Assembly (NCBI GenBank): GCA_964605715.1
Contig: CAZSDV010000011.1
Location: 1 to 45,262 of the forward strand
DNA length: 45,262 nt
Origin: JAPUME01 sp964605715
Lineage (GTDB): Bacteria; Acidobacteriota; Terriglobia; UBA7540; JAPUME01
Direction: 5' to 3'
Shown: one piece after another, positions 17,108 to 26,627 of the stretch
How positions within the stretch are numbered: position 1 is the first letter of the stretch
Layout of the letters: every line of letters starts with the position of its first letter
Notes under the pieces: generated by a model
Told to the model about the DNA's origin: nothing
The model's input: only the letters and a program-made list of their open reading frames with translations
Databases searched by the model: none
Program-made: the position numbers and the translations under genes

Positions 17108-17938
17108 TCAATTACGCCGAGCACTTTTATAACAACCAAGTATTCGTAGGAAATTTACAATTTCGCCTAGGTGCGCAAGAGCCTTTTTTGATCTCTCCTC
17201 GTCTCGGTGAGCAGAATAATCAACATAGAAAAGATACTCCCATGGTCGCCCCCGGATAGGGCGAGATTCAATCTTAGTGAGATCAATATCCCTCAAGGAA
17301 AAAACACCTAAGCATTTGAACAGAGCTCCAGGAATGTTCCGAGTGGAAAAAGCAAGTGATGTTTTATTTCCCTTTGGAGAGGTTTTCTTCGACCTAGAAA
17401 GCAATAGGAATCGAGTGTAATTTTCTTTATGGTCCTCAAGGTGCCTCTTTAAAATTTTTCCTTTATAGTAGGCTGCTGCGGCACGACTGGCGATCCCCGC
17501 TTCACCTTTTATCTTTTGCTTCGCTAACATCTTCACGCTTCCAGCGGTGTCATAGTATGGGATCTTTTCTATCTTTCGATGCTTGGAAAAGAATTGAGTA
17601 CACTGGGCCAAGGCAACAGGGTGAGAATAAATTTTCCGGCAGCCAGTCAATGTGGTACCCCCAAACGCAATCAGATTGTGGACGATACGGAGATTAACTT
17701 CTGCAATAATTTCCAACTTGTATTCCAGCAAATAATCGTAATTCTCGTAAATTGACCCTGCAAGGGTATTTTCAATTGGGACCAAGCAGCAGTTTGCTTT
17801 TCCGCTTTTCACAGATCGAAATGCCGCTGTAAACGTATCACATGGCACCACCTGGACACGCTTACCAAGCAATTTATAAATAGCCTCCTCACTAAAGGAA
17901 CCTCGCTCCCCTTGAAAAGCAACTTTATTAGTATCCAT
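17108..17938 (-). CDS. pheA: Prephenate dehydratase
   Basis: 276 residues. Converts prephenate to phenylpyruvate in phenylalanine synthesis. The catalytic domain (1-180) has VAFQGERGSFSEEA, VPIENTLAGS and the TRF motif (Thr175-Arg176-Phe177) needed for decarboxylation and dehydration. The C-terminal ACT domain (about 192-270) has GALFK (204-208) and ESRP (224-227), the phenylalanine-binding motifs, so feedback inhibition by phenylalanine is expected. No chorismate mutase domain is fused. The ATG has an AAAGGAA site. It lies 39 bases after ftsW on the same strand and so is likely the last gene of the cell-wall operon. That is an unusual place for an aromatic amino acid gene. Confidence 0.92.
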   Translation of the reverse strand: MDTNKVAFQGERGSFSEEAIYKLLGKRVQVVPCDTFTAAFRSVKSGKANCCLVPIENTLAGSIYENYDYLLEYKLEIIAEVNLRIVHNLIAFGGTTLTGCRKIYSHPVALAQCTQFFSKHRKIEKIPYYDTAGSVKMLAKQKIKGEAGIASRAAAAYYKGKILKRHLEDHKENYTRFLLLSRSKKTSPKGNKTSLAFSTRNIPGALFKCLGVFSLRDIDLTKIESRPIRGRPWEYLFYVDYSAHRDEERSKKALAHLGEIVNFLRILGCYKSARRN

Positions 17939-17977
17939 AAAACTTCCTTTGTCACTGCAAGAATAAGAGCTAAAGGT

Positions 17978-19069
17978 TCAATTGGATTGTTGGGAAATAT
18001 TCATTAAAATCCCTAGAGCCATCATGTTACTTACCAGGGAGCTCCCACCATAACTTACGAACGGCAACGGAAGTCCCTTGGTGGGAACAATCCCAACTAC
18101 AACGCTAATATTGACTAATGCCTGAACGATAATAAGTGCAGTCAGGCCCAAAGCCAATAACCGACCAAATTCATCACGACACTTCAAGCTAGCCCTAATA
18201 CCCCGCCAAAAAATAACTCCGAAAAGCGCGAGAACAACAAGACACCCAATGAATCCTAATTCTTCTCCTATAACCGCAAAAACAAAATCTGTATGAGCAG
18301 CCGGAAGGTAAAACAGTTTTTGTTGACCCTCCATAAATCCCAAACCACCAAGCCCACCACTTCCTAAAGCTGTAAGTGATTGTATAATCTGAAATCCCCT
18401 TCCCAAGGGATCGGAATGGGGATTCAGGAAAGCCAAAATTCGATCATATCGGTATGGAACTTGGACAACAAGAAAGTATAATGGGATGATGGAAGCGAGG
18501 AAAAGGCACCCAAAGTAGGTTACCCGTACCCCAGCAGCAAAAAGCATTACTGTGACAGTTAGAACCAAAAGGACTGAAGTTCCAAGATCTGGCTCTTGAA
18601 GAATCAAGAGGACCGTAATGCCGGTGAGGAACCCCACTGGTAACAAGGTCCGATAGAAATCATTAATCTTTCCTTGACGTTTTTCTAGAAAATAAGCCAA
18701 GAAAATCACTAGAATAATCTTGCTTAACTCCGAAGGTTGCATGAAAAATTTACCTAAAGGAAGCCATCGTCGGATAGTTTGCGTATCATCCAGAAGCAAA
18801 ACCACCATAAGAAGGACAAGCTGAAGAAAAAAGGCGGGAAACACAACAACAGGACTTCTTAGAAATTTATAGTTGAGATTCATAAAACCAACAAGAACTA
18901 TAAGTCCAAAAATTGCCCAGATTAATTGTCGATAAAGAAAGTAATATCCGCTCCCAAAGCGCGATTCCGACATCATTGCCGAAGCGCTAAAAATCATCAA
19001 TACCCCAAATAAAACTAGGGCAAGAGTTGAACCAAACAGAAGTCTGTCCGAGGAAAAATATCGAGGCAT
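17978..19069 (-). CDS. ftsW: Lipid II polymerase FtsW (SEDS family)
   Basis: 363 residues from the ATG at 19069. The open frame extends upstream through murD, but that part overlaps the murD tail and is not FtsW-like. About ten membrane helices are visible. Signatures include SASAMMSE after the first helix, NPHSDPLGRGFQIIQSL, AAHTDFVFAVIGEELGF and the C-terminal PTKGLPLPFVSYGGSS. FtsW polymerises glycan strands at the septum together with the transpeptidase FtsI, which is encoded in the same cluster. RodA is the main alternative, disfavoured by the neighbours murD and mraY. It starts 10 bases after the murD stop, consistent with translational coupling. Confidence 0.93.
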   Translation of the reverse strand: MPRYFSSDRLLFGSTLALVLFGVLMIFSASAMMSESRFGSGYYFLYRQLIWAIFGLIVLVGFMNLNYKFLRSPVVVFPAFFLQLVLLMVVLLLDDTQTIRRWLPLGKFFMQPSELSKIILVIFLAYFLEKRQGKINDFYRTLLPVGFLTGITVLLILQEPDLGTSVLLVLTVTVMLFAAGVRVTYFGCLFLASIIPLYFLVVQVPYRYDRILAFLNPHSDPLGRGFQIIQSLTALGSGGLGGLGFMEGQQKLFYLPAAHTDFVFAVIGEELGFIGCLVVLALFGVIFWRGIRASLKCRDEFGRLLALGLTALIIVQALVNISVVVGIVPTKGLPLPFVSYGGSSLVSNMMALGILMNISQQSN

Positions 19070-19079
19070 AAAATTAAGA

Positions 19080-20699
19080 TTACCTTTTCTTCGTCTTCTT
19101 TCGTGGTTTAAAAGCTCGGCCAACTGAACCTGGTGAAGGTAGGGATGAAGGAAGGGTGTCATCCTGCTTCTGCACGCGAACTTCAGCATCAGAAGCTTTC
19201 TCAAGAGGTAAAACTCCTTGGTCAATCTTGCGTTTGCCAGAAGAAGCCAAGGGGGGTGTGGTAGGCTCACGACTACACGTCAACTTTAATACGGTTTCCT
19301 TAAATACCCGGCCACGATGCTCAAAATTCTCAAATTGATCAAAGCTAGCACAGGCTGGAGCTAGCAGAACAGTGTCTCCTGGTTTAGCCTCCTTGAAAGC
19401 CAACCTGACCGCATTAGGAACCTCCCCGCATTGGACAATATTCGTAACACCAAGAATTTCCTCACTTATACGGTCTGCGGCTGACCCGACAAGAAAAATG
19501 CTCTTAACTTTCTCTTTGATATGCTTCCGAAGAGAGGTGAAGCCACCTCCTTTTTCTTTTCCACCTAAGATCAACAAAACTCCACCGTCAAAAGCTCCAA
19601 TGGATTTTGCTGCAGCATCTACGTTTGTAGCCTTTGAGTCATTGTAAAATTTTACTCCACCCAATTCACGAACAAATTCCAGTCGATGCTCTATACCCTT
19701 AAAATCAGCAACTACTTTTGGAATTACCTTTAGATCAGCGCCAATAGATGCTGCTGCAGCAATTGCTGCTAGCACATTTTCCAGATTATGTGCACCGAGA
19801 AGTGGAATATCCTCAAGGGATATAATGACCCGTTCAAGATTTCCAATCCTATAAATAACTTCCTTATTCTCAACAAATACGCCTTCCGCAAGTTCCTTAC
19901 CTCTAGAAAATAATATCGGGCGACTCCGAAGTTTTTTTGCAAATTTCATTACTAATGGTTCATCGGCATTGAGGACAGCACAATCCTCTGGCTGTTGATT
20001 ATGGAAAATATTCCCTTTTGCAGCAACGTACTGCTCAAATGAACCATGCCGGTCCAAATGATCTTCGGTTAGATTCAGAAGGACAGCTAAATGGGGACGA
20101 AATTGTTTAATTATTTCAAGTTGAAAACTACTAAGTTCCACAACAGAAAGTGTTTTTTCTGAAGAAGATTCAAGTTGTGAAATTAAAGGTGTTCCAAAAT
20201 TACCTCCTGCCTGGACGGAAAAATTTGAAGCTGACAAAATTTTACTAAGAAGTGAGGTTGTTGTTGTTTTTCCATTTGAACCCGTTATACCGACAATTCT
20301 TCCCGAGAGGAACCAACTTGCAATTTCAATCTCTGAAACAACAGGTATGTTACACCTTCGAGCAGCCTCTAAGACCGGCAACCGAGGGTCTACTCCTGGA
20401 CTAATTACAATCAAATCTTGCCTGCAAAATATTGATTCATCGTGCTGCCCCATTTCAAGACCAATATTGGAAGAAACCAGTCCTCCAATCAACTTCTGAA
20501 AATAGGCAGGGGGTCGACTATCAGATACAGTTACATGAGCGCCTTTCTTCTTCAAAAACTGTGAGGCGGCCAATCCAGTTCGACCCAGTCCCACAACGAG
20601 GACGTGTTTTCCAAAAATACTGTCACTCGGTTGAACACCACTTACTCTTGATTTGGGTAACTGTGTACCGAGATGCGATCTTATAGGAGATTCACCCAT
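19080..20699 (-). CDS. murD: UDP-MurNAc-L-alanine:D-glutamate ligase with C-terminal basic tail
   Basis: 539 residues. Adds D-glutamate to UDP-MurNAc-L-Ala in the cytoplasm. The N-terminal domain begins VLVVGLGRTGLAA, the ATP P-loop is GITGSNGKTTT (about 137-147), LNLTEDHLDRHG carries the metal-binding residues, and FYNDSKATNVDAA and LLAPACASFDQFENFEHRG mark the C-terminal Mur ligase domain. The normal enzyme ends near residue 476. A further 63 residues are Pro-, Ser- and Lys-rich and end PRKKTKKR, apparently disordered and strongly basic. The first 28 residues are also extra. The ATG has GGAGAG about ten bases upstream. The flanking genes are mraY before and ftsW after. Confidence 0.93.
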   Translation of the reverse strand: MGESPIRSHLGTQLPKSRVSGVQPSDSIFGKHVLVVGLGRTGLAASQFLKKKGAHVTVSDSRPPAYFQKLIGGLVSSNIGLEMGQHDESIFCRQDLIVISPGVDPRLPVLEAARRCNIPVVSEIEIASWFLSGRIVGITGSNGKTTTTSLLSKILSASNFSVQAGGNFGTPLISQLESSSEKTLSVVELSSFQLEIIKQFRPHLAVLLNLTEDHLDRHGSFEQYVAAKGNIFHNQQPEDCAVLNADEPLVMKFAKKLRSRPILFSRGKELAEGVFVENKEVIYRIGNLERVIISLEDIPLLGAHNLENVLAAIAAAASIGADLKVIPKVVADFKGIEHRLEFVRELGGVKFYNDSKATNVDAAAKSIGAFDGGVLLILGGKEKGGGFTSLRKHIKEKVKSIFLVGSAADRISEEILGVTNIVQCGEVPNAVRLAFKEAKPGDTVLLAPACASFDQFENFEHRGRVFKETVLKLTCSREPTTPPLASSGKRKIDQGVLPLEKASDAEVRVQKQDDTLPSSLPSPGSVGRAFKPRKKTKKR

Positions 20700-20746
20700 C
20701 TACCGTTACTCTCCAATTTCTTTCAAAGCTTCTTCTATCCAATAAA

Positions 20747-21880
20747 TCATCGTAGTTTTAGAGTTGTGAGGGCGAACAAGGCAAAAACAAGGGCTGCAAT
20801 CCAAAACCGGATTATGATTTTTGATTCTGTCCAACCTAAGAGTTCAAAATGGTGATGCAAGGGAGCCATTTTGAAAATTCGACGCCCACGCAACTTGAAA
20901 AAACCTACCTGGAGAATTACTGAAATGGCCTCAACTACAAATATTCCCCCAACGAAGATAAGCAACAGCTCTTGCTTGATGATCAAAGCAACCGTCCCAA
21001 TTGCACCCCCAAGCGAAAGTGAACCCACATCGCCCATAAAAATTTCAGCTGGATGTGCGTTATACCAGAGAAATCCAAGACTTGCACCGACCATTGCCCC
21101 GCAAAAAACCGTCAACTCTCCCATGCCTGAGAAATGTGCAACATCCAGATACTCAGCCCACCGAGCATGGCCCGCAATATAGGAAAGTATTGTCAGTGCT
21201 GAACTTGCAATCAGTACGCAACCAATAGCTAATCCATCAAGGCCATCGGTAAGGTTTACGGCATTAGACGCCCCAACAAGCACTAAAGTAACAAGCAACA
21301 GAAAAGGTATAAAAGCAAATGGGATGGTCCAGACAGAATCTAATAAAGATCGTATCAAAAGATCAGGTTGAAGGCGTTTGAAGAAAGGAAAAATCATCTT
21401 GGTAGAAAATGAACCTTCAGCTGAGAGAACTAGAAGTGCAGATCCCACCATCAAGGCGGCACCAATCTGCAAACAAAATTTTCTGATTACTGTCAATCCT
21501 TCATTTTGCTGCTTAACAACTTTCTTATAATCATCAAAAAAACCGATCATACCAAAACTCAACGTGGCGCCCATCGCCAACCAGACAAAACGATTACCCA
21601 AGTTAGCCCAAAGCAACGTAGGAAGTAAAATACTAACCAGGATAAGAATCCCACCCATCGTGGGGGTCCCTGCTTTCTCTTGATGCGATCCTGGGCCATC
21701 CCCACGGATAAATTGACCAACTTGAAATTGTCTTAACTTTCGAATGATCCAAGGGCCCAAAATTAATGAAACGAACAGCGCGGTTAAACCCGCATAAGCT
21801 GTACGAAAAGTAAGATAACGGAAAACATTAAAAAAACTAACGTAATCAATCAGTCTTTCGTAAAGCAAATAATAGAGCAT
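20747..21880 (-). CDS. mraY: Phospho-MurNAc-pentapeptide transferase
   Basis: 377 residues, a polytopic inner-membrane enzyme that joins UDP-MurNAc-pentapeptide to undecaprenyl phosphate to give lipid I. Seen: an N-terminal region with YLTFRTAYAGLTAL, GDGPGSHQEKAGTPTMGG on the cytoplasmic side, FFDDYKK, NLTDGLDGLA, EIFMGDVGSLSLGG and the C-terminal MAPLHHHFELLGW. The aspartates of the DDYKK, NLTDGLD and GDVGS motifs form the active site. Its place between murF and murD is the classical dcw order, and the murD start lies 47 bases downstream. Confidence 0.96.
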   Translation of the reverse strand: MLYYLLYERLIDYVSFFNVFRYLTFRTAYAGLTALFVSLILGPWIIRKLRQFQVGQFIRGDGPGSHQEKAGTPTMGGILILVSILLPTLLWANLGNRFVWLAMGATLSFGMIGFFDDYKKVVKQQNEGLTVIRKFCLQIGAALMVGSALLVLSAEGSFSTKMIFPFFKRLQPDLLIRSLLDSVWTIPFAFIPFLLLVTLVLVGASNAVNLTDGLDGLAIGCVLIASSALTILSYIAGHARWAEYLDVAHFSGMGELTVFCGAMVGASLGFLWYNAHPAEIFMGDVGSLSLGGAIGTVALIIKQELLLIFVGGIFVVEAISVILQVGFFKLRGRRIFKMAPLHHHFELLGWTESKIIIRFWIAALVFALFALTTLKLR

Positions 21881-21906
21881 AGCTAATCAGTTTCGAACTT
21901 AGAAGC

Positions 21907-23385
21907 TCAGCGCAAAACCCTTTCTACCACTTTTTCCAAATGTACATCCCGAGAACCTTTAATTAGGATGATATCTTTGGGTTTCGTGAGTAAAACTAGA
22001 AATTCTCCAGCTTGTTCTGCTTCATCAAAAAAGTGAGTTCGTGAACCAGGAAAACCTCCTCGGCAAGCTCCCTGTATGAATCCCTGAGCTTCTCCCTGAA
22101 CCGCAAGAAGCCAGTCCACTTGACCCATGCGAGCCACCATTTCTCCTAATTTTTGATGCCACTCAGGGGTTGTAGGTCCTAATTCCAGCATCTCGCCAAC
22201 AACCAAAATCTTCTGACCTCCAGATGGCCATTCCCCTAACACCCGGAGCATACTTTCCAAGCCCAACGGGTTTGAATTATAGCAATCATTTATTAATGTG
22301 ATTTCCTTAGGCAGATTAATAATCTCACTTCGTTGTGCGAGGGGGGAAAGATTACTTAATGCACCAGAAATTTCATCGATATGAATATCAAGTTGGCGAG
22401 CAACAACAATTGCAGCTAAGGCGTTGGACACATTATGGATTCCAGGGAAAGGGAGGTTCATATTTACTAATCTTCCCTCTGCTTTTAAATCAAAATTAAA
22501 GCTTCCTGCGGTTTTAGATTGCAAATTAGATGCCCGGTAATCAGCATCCTCACTAATTCCAAAGGTAACAACTTTACCTGAGTAACTCTTTCCAAACTTG
22601 CAGACACGGTCATCATCAGCATTTAAAACCAACACTCCTTCAGGATTCAACTTCTCAACCAATTCCATTTTCGCGCTGGCAATGGCGTCGATAGATTTAA
22701 AATATTCTAAGTGAACGGGTCCAACATTAGTAACAACACCTATATTAGGTTCTGCTAGTTCGGCCAAAAAACGAATATCTCCAGTGTGCGACATCCCTAA
22801 TTCCATTACGGCAACTTCGTGATTGTCTTCCAACCCAACAAGAGATATTGGTAATCCCAATTCATTATTATAATTTCCTAGGGACTTAGCGACTTGAAAC
22901 CGCAAACCCAAAAAGGTAGCAATCATCTCCTTAGTCGTTGTCTTCCCTGTGCTTCCCGTAATTGCAACCAATGGGCGCGCCCATCTTTTACGTACCACAT
23001 GTCCTAATTTTTGAAGGGCACGTATTGTATCTGAAGAATCAAGCAACAGCGGTCGAAGAGATTCAGGATAGGATTCGAAGCGATCCCTTGACACAACTGC
23101 TCCCACTGCTCCCCTGTCAATTGCAGAGGCAACAAAATCATGTCCATCAAAATTAGGCCCAGTAATTGCAAAAAATAATTCATTTGGCCGCACATTCCGA
23201 GAATCTAAGGAATATCCTCGGCAAACTGCAGCCCGGGGAGATACTTTACTTTTTAAGATTTTTGCAACTTCCTGAATTTCCAAATTCATAGAGGCGCTCG
23301 TTGGTCTACCAGAAAGAGGCTCTCCAGGAGGAGATTCCTTTTTTTCCGTAAAGGGGCAATTTACTTCGAATTTTCCAATTTTCAC
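21907..23385 (-). CDS. murF: UDP-MurNAc-tripeptide:D-alanyl-D-alanine ligase
   Basis: 492 residues from a GTG at 23385. The ATG at 23289 (residue 33, MNLEIQEVAKIL) gives 460 residues, the usual MurF length, and may be the true start; neither has a strong ribosome-binding site. It adds D-Ala-D-Ala to the muropeptide. The ATP P-loop is ITGSTGKTTTKE, followed by SLGNYNNELGLP, ELGMSHTGDI, INDCYNSNP and VLGEMLELG, all typical of MurF. The frame opens 25 bases after the murE stop. It is part of the continuous minus-strand cell wall operon. Confidence 0.94.
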   Translation of the reverse strand: MKIGKFEVNCPFTEKKESPPGEPLSGRPTSASMNLEIQEVAKILKSKVSPRAAVCRGYSLDSRNVRPNELFFAITGPNFDGHDFVASAIDRGAVGAVVSRDRFESYPESLRPLLLDSSDTIRALQKLGHVVRKRWARPLVAITGSTGKTTTKEMIATFLGLRFQVAKSLGNYNNELGLPISLVGLEDNHEVAVMELGMSHTGDIRFLAELAEPNIGVVTNVGPVHLEYFKSIDAIASAKMELVEKLNPEGVLVLNADDDRVCKFGKSYSGKVVTFGISEDADYRASNLQSKTAGSFNFDLKAEGRLVNMNLPFPGIHNVSNALAAIVVARQLDIHIDEISGALSNLSPLAQRSEIINLPKEITLINDCYNSNPLGLESMLRVLGEWPSGGQKILVVGEMLELGPTTPEWHQKLGEMVARMGQVDWLLAVQGEAQGFIQGACRGGFPGSRTHFFDEAEQAGEFLVLLTKPKDIILIKGSRDVHLEKVVERVLR

Positions 23386-23410
23386 ACTAATTTCTTATCC
23401 AAATTTACCT

Positions 23411-24877
23411 TTAATAGTGAAAATCGGCTAGAATTTCCTGGCAAACCTCCCGATCATCAAACTCAATGGCCTGATCATCCAAGATTTGGTGAGTTTCATG
23501 TCCTCTTCCTGTAATAAGAACAAGATCTCCCGGATGAGCTTCTTCCAGAGCTAGGCGAATCGCTTTTTTACGGTCCCCCTCAATACAATGCTTCCCTCCA
23601 GATTTTTGTAGACCCACAAGAACATCATTCATAATATCGATTGGATTTTCCGTTCGCGGATTGTCTGATGTGAGGATCGCGAAATCACTCAACCGACCAG
23701 CAGTCTCTCCCATCAAAGGTCTCTTGCTCCGATCACGACAACCCCCACACCCAAAAAGAGTAATGATTCTCTGGGTATTTAATTTCCGTGCTGATAAAAT
23801 TAGATTTCTAAGCGCATCTTCTGTATGCGCATAATCCACCACCAATTCAAACGGCTGGCCCAACTCAATTCTTTCGAATCGACCCGGAACAAAGGAAGCT
23901 TGGGTAATTCCTTCAACTATTGAATCAACACCTATTTCCATGCCGATAGCTGTGGCAACTGCAGCCATTATATTTAGAAGGTTGTGTTCGCCGATTAAAG
24001 ATGAATGAAGGGTTACTGTCCCTGAAGGAGTCTTCAATGTTACATCTAAACCGGAAAAGGTGGACCGTTTAGAGATTAGACGTATATGTGCGCATCTATC
24101 TCGTCCATATGTAACTTTAGATCTCTCGAAGGCGTTAGCCAATTTCTTGCCATAAGGGTCATCCAAATTAAAGATCCCCAATCGAGGAAAACCAGCACCA
24201 TTATTTCCAAACAGTTTCTGTTTCGCGGCAAAATACTTTTCGATTGTCCCGTGGTAATCAAGATGATCAGAGCTGAGATTAGTAAAAACAGCCACTGAAA
24301 AAGGGTACCCAAACACTCGGTCTTGGGCCAATGCATGGGAGGATACTTCCACCACAGCAACGTCTCCCCCTTGCTCTAAAAGGGCAGAAAGGAAAATGCT
24401 AAGATCCAAAGATCCAGGTGTTGTCTGTTTGGATGGAAACCGCTTGTTACCCAATTGATACCCGATTGTCCCCAGAAAACCAGTTACCCGACCAGCTTCA
24501 CGAAGTATCGAATTAATGAGGTAACACGTTGTTGTTTTCCCGTTGGTCCCAGTAACACCAATCAATTGAATTTTACTTTGTGGGTTTTTGTAAAAACCAC
24601 AAGCTGCGGATGATAAGGACTGTCTTGCATTTTTAACTTGAATCCAAACATTCGAGAGGCTAAATGGAGGGGGTTTATCACTAACTATCCCTAGAGCCCC
24701 TTGCTCAAGCGCCTCAGAAACAAATTTATTTCCGTCATGAATGGTGCCGCGTAGAGCGAAAAAGAGAGCTCCTTGTTGAACTTTACGAGAATCGTAGGCA
24801 AGTGAGCTAATATTAAGGTTTTGATCAAGCCCACAATAAAGGATTGCCTCCCGGCTAAGAAACTGCCTAATTTTCAT
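23411..24877 (-). CDS. murE: UDP-MurNAc-dipeptide:meso-diaminopimelate ligase
   Basis: 488 residues, normal length. Adds the third amino acid of the peptide stem. Seen: DSRKVQQGALFFALRG in the N-terminal domain, the P-loop GVTGTNGKTTT, the TTPGSLDL loop, NLSSDHLDYHGT, and SDNPRTENP in the C-terminal domain. The DNPR motif marks enzymes that add meso-diaminopimelate rather than lysine, so the organism should have DAP-type peptidoglycan. The ATG lies one base after the stop codon of the M48 protease gene, suggesting translational coupling because no separate Shine-Dalgarno is visible in the A-rich sequence before it. Confidence 0.95.
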   Translation of the reverse strand: MKIRQFLSREAILYCGLDQNLNISSLAYDSRKVQQGALFFALRGTIHDGNKFVSEALEQGALGIVSDKPPPFSLSNVWIQVKNARQSLSSAACGFYKNPQSKIQLIGVTGTNGKTTTCYLINSILREAGRVTGFLGTIGYQLGNKRFPSKQTTPGSLDLSIFLSALLEQGGDVAVVEVSSHALAQDRVFGYPFSVAVFTNLSSDHLDYHGTIEKYFAAKQKLFGNNGAGFPRLGIFNLDDPYGKKLANAFERSKVTYGRDRCAHIRLISKRSTFSGLDVTLKTPSGTVTLHSSLIGEHNLLNIMAAVATAIGMEIGVDSIVEGITQASFVPGRFERIELGQPFELVVDYAHTEDALRNLILSARKLNTQRIITLFGCGGCRDRSKRPLMGETAGRLSDFAILTSDNPRTENPIDIMNDVLVGLQKSGGKHCIEGDRKKAIRLALEEAHPGDLVLITGRGHETHQILDDQAIEFDDREVCQEILADFHY

Positions 24878-24878
24878 T

Positions 24879-26627
24879 CTATTTTTTTCTTTTTGGTACC
24901 TTGTGTTTTTTCTCCGCCACTTTCTTACCTGACTTAAATTCTATTCTCCTCAACTGAAGGAATAAGGGGGTCACTAAGAATTGCATTTTTTCTCGAGAAT
25001 AATACGGGGCAGGAGGTGTGTCTTTCAATGAAACCTTGCCACTCCAGGTATCCACTTCAAGCCGCGAGCTGAGAGGATATGCTGGAATTTGATTAACTTT
25101 TCGATGCTGAAGTTTTGGTGCATTTCTCTTCAGCTCCATCAATAAATGGCGTTCGCTGCTGTTGGACAGGCGATCACCTAAGTGAGATCCAAAAAGACTC
25201 TTTAGGTTTTTAGCATGATCATCCATGGAACGCATGAACAAGCCAGCGCTACGAAGGCCATCTTTGTAGGGAGAATTCTTTAATAACTCAAAAGCCTTCA
25301 CATCCGCAGCTGCTTCCTCATTGCTACTCCTATTAAATTTTAGAGTTTTAATTATGTCCTCATCAGGAATCATTAACCGCTCATAAAAGGCATACCGGTT
25401 GTCCTTATGATGTCCAAGAACAAGGTGGGCAAGTTCATGAGCTAAGATCGTAGCAAGGGTGTCCTCATTTGGAAGTACATCAATGAGACCTCGGCTAACA
25501 AGAATTGAACGGCCAATAGCAAAAGATTCAAGGGGCAACGTCAACATTACTCGAGATCGGACAGGTGGCATTCCTTCAAGTTGATTTGTAACGATTAAAT
25601 TGTTGACTACAGTATCAAGCACTTTTTCAAATTCCCCTTTTTGGGCAACGAGGCCTGCCCTCTCCAGCGCTTCAATAACATTATTCTCTGCCTCCATCTC
25701 CCATGTTCTCTGACTACTTAATGGAGAAAGCGTCTGACCAAAACTATATGGGTCATTTATCGACGCATCCTCCTCCACAAGGATTTGAGTAAGCTTCTGC
25801 ATTGGGTTTTCAATGGACTGCTGATATCCCCAAAATCGCGCCTGTGCCCGTAGATGTTTGGATTTGGGAATAATACTCAAAGGTGCATGAAGGTCGATAT
25901 CCGTCTCTTCGAAATAAATAAAAGCCGGTACCCACAACCCCGGTTTTATATTTTTCCGCCAGCTATCAAAATGAATATATTTGTAAAATTTAGGAGGGTT
26001 AACACGGACACCCTTAAAACGGACAATAGTGTGATCCCTATCTTCAACCCATATTCGCCCCTTAAACAAACCTCTACCGGACTTAGGCTTGGGAACAACA
26101 TTGAACACCAAGCAGCGCACTTCACCAAGAAACTCTCTTCGTACAAAATTAAATTGGTATTTTTTGTGATCTAATCCCCTGGGATCAACAAAAACAGCCC
26201 TTACAAGACTATTCATACGCAACTTATGCTTAAATGGTCCACTTATTGATCTGGCCAAAAAACGGGGTACCTTATATGTAGAGTTCTCTTTGAGAAATGA
26301 ACTTGGAGTTGCTTTTTGATTTCCTTTTACCTTTGTTTCAAAAGTCATCCTTCCCAGGTAATACTTATCCTTTGAGGGGAATAAGCCGAGTTCTTTGTGG
26401 GATTTAACCATTTGGAGATATGTTTCAACACGAGGACTGAATTTTGGCAACATATCCATGATTTCATTTTCGCGTGCGATCAACTTATCCAACAGTTGGC
26501 GCACCATGCCCACTTCCCCTCCTTGTGGTTCCTGTAATGCAAGGGGTGCGGCCTGTCCCGTTTTAGCCAGTAAGATAAACGCAATGGGAAAAATTATTCT
26601 ACTTAACTTTTTTTTATTAATACTCAC
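24879..26627 (-). CDS. Exported M48-family zinc metalloprotease
   Basis: 582 residues. The N-terminus is a signal peptide (KLSRIIFPIAFILLAKTGQAAP). Residues 80-260 form a beta-rich region with a lipoprotein-carrier-like feel (RREFLGEVRCLVFNVVP, GRIWVEDRDHTIVRFKG). Residues 310-530 hold the peptidase: HELAHLVLGHH (HExxH, His397, Glu398, His401) and NEEAAAD with the third zinc ligand (ExxAD, Glu438). The last residues are strongly basic. It starts at a GTG that overlaps the stop of the TonB-like gene (GTGA), and murE begins right after it. Periplasmic M48 proteases such as BepA and LoiP act in envelope quality control; the target here is unknown. Such a gene is not a standard dcw member. Confidence 0.87.
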   Translation of the reverse strand: MSINKKKLSRIIFPIAFILLAKTGQAAPLALQEPQGGEVGMVRQLLDKLIARENEIMDMLPKFSPRVETYLQMVKSHKELGLFPSKDKYYLGRMTFETKVKGNQKATPSSFLKENSTYKVPRFLARSISGPFKHKLRMNSLVRAVFVDPRGLDHKKYQFNFVRREFLGEVRCLVFNVVPKPKSGRGLFKGRIWVEDRDHTIVRFKGVRVNPPKFYKYIHFDSWRKNIKPGLWVPAFIYFEETDIDLHAPLSIIPKSKHLRAQARFWGYQQSIENPMQKLTQILVEEDASINDPYSFGQTLSPLSSQRTWEMEAENNVIEALERAGLVAQKGEFEKVLDTVVNNLIVTNQLEGMPPVRSRVMLTLPLESFAIGRSILVSRGLIDVLPNEDTLATILAHELAHLVLGHHKDNRYAFYERLMIPDEDIIKTLKFNRSSNEEAAADVKAFELLKNSPYKDGLRSAGLFMRSMDDHAKNLKSLFGSHLGDRLSNSSERHLLMELKRNAPKLQHRKVNQIPAYPLSSRLEVDTWSGKVSLKDTPPAPYYSREKMQFLVTPLFLQLRRIEFKSGKKVAEKKHKVPKRKK

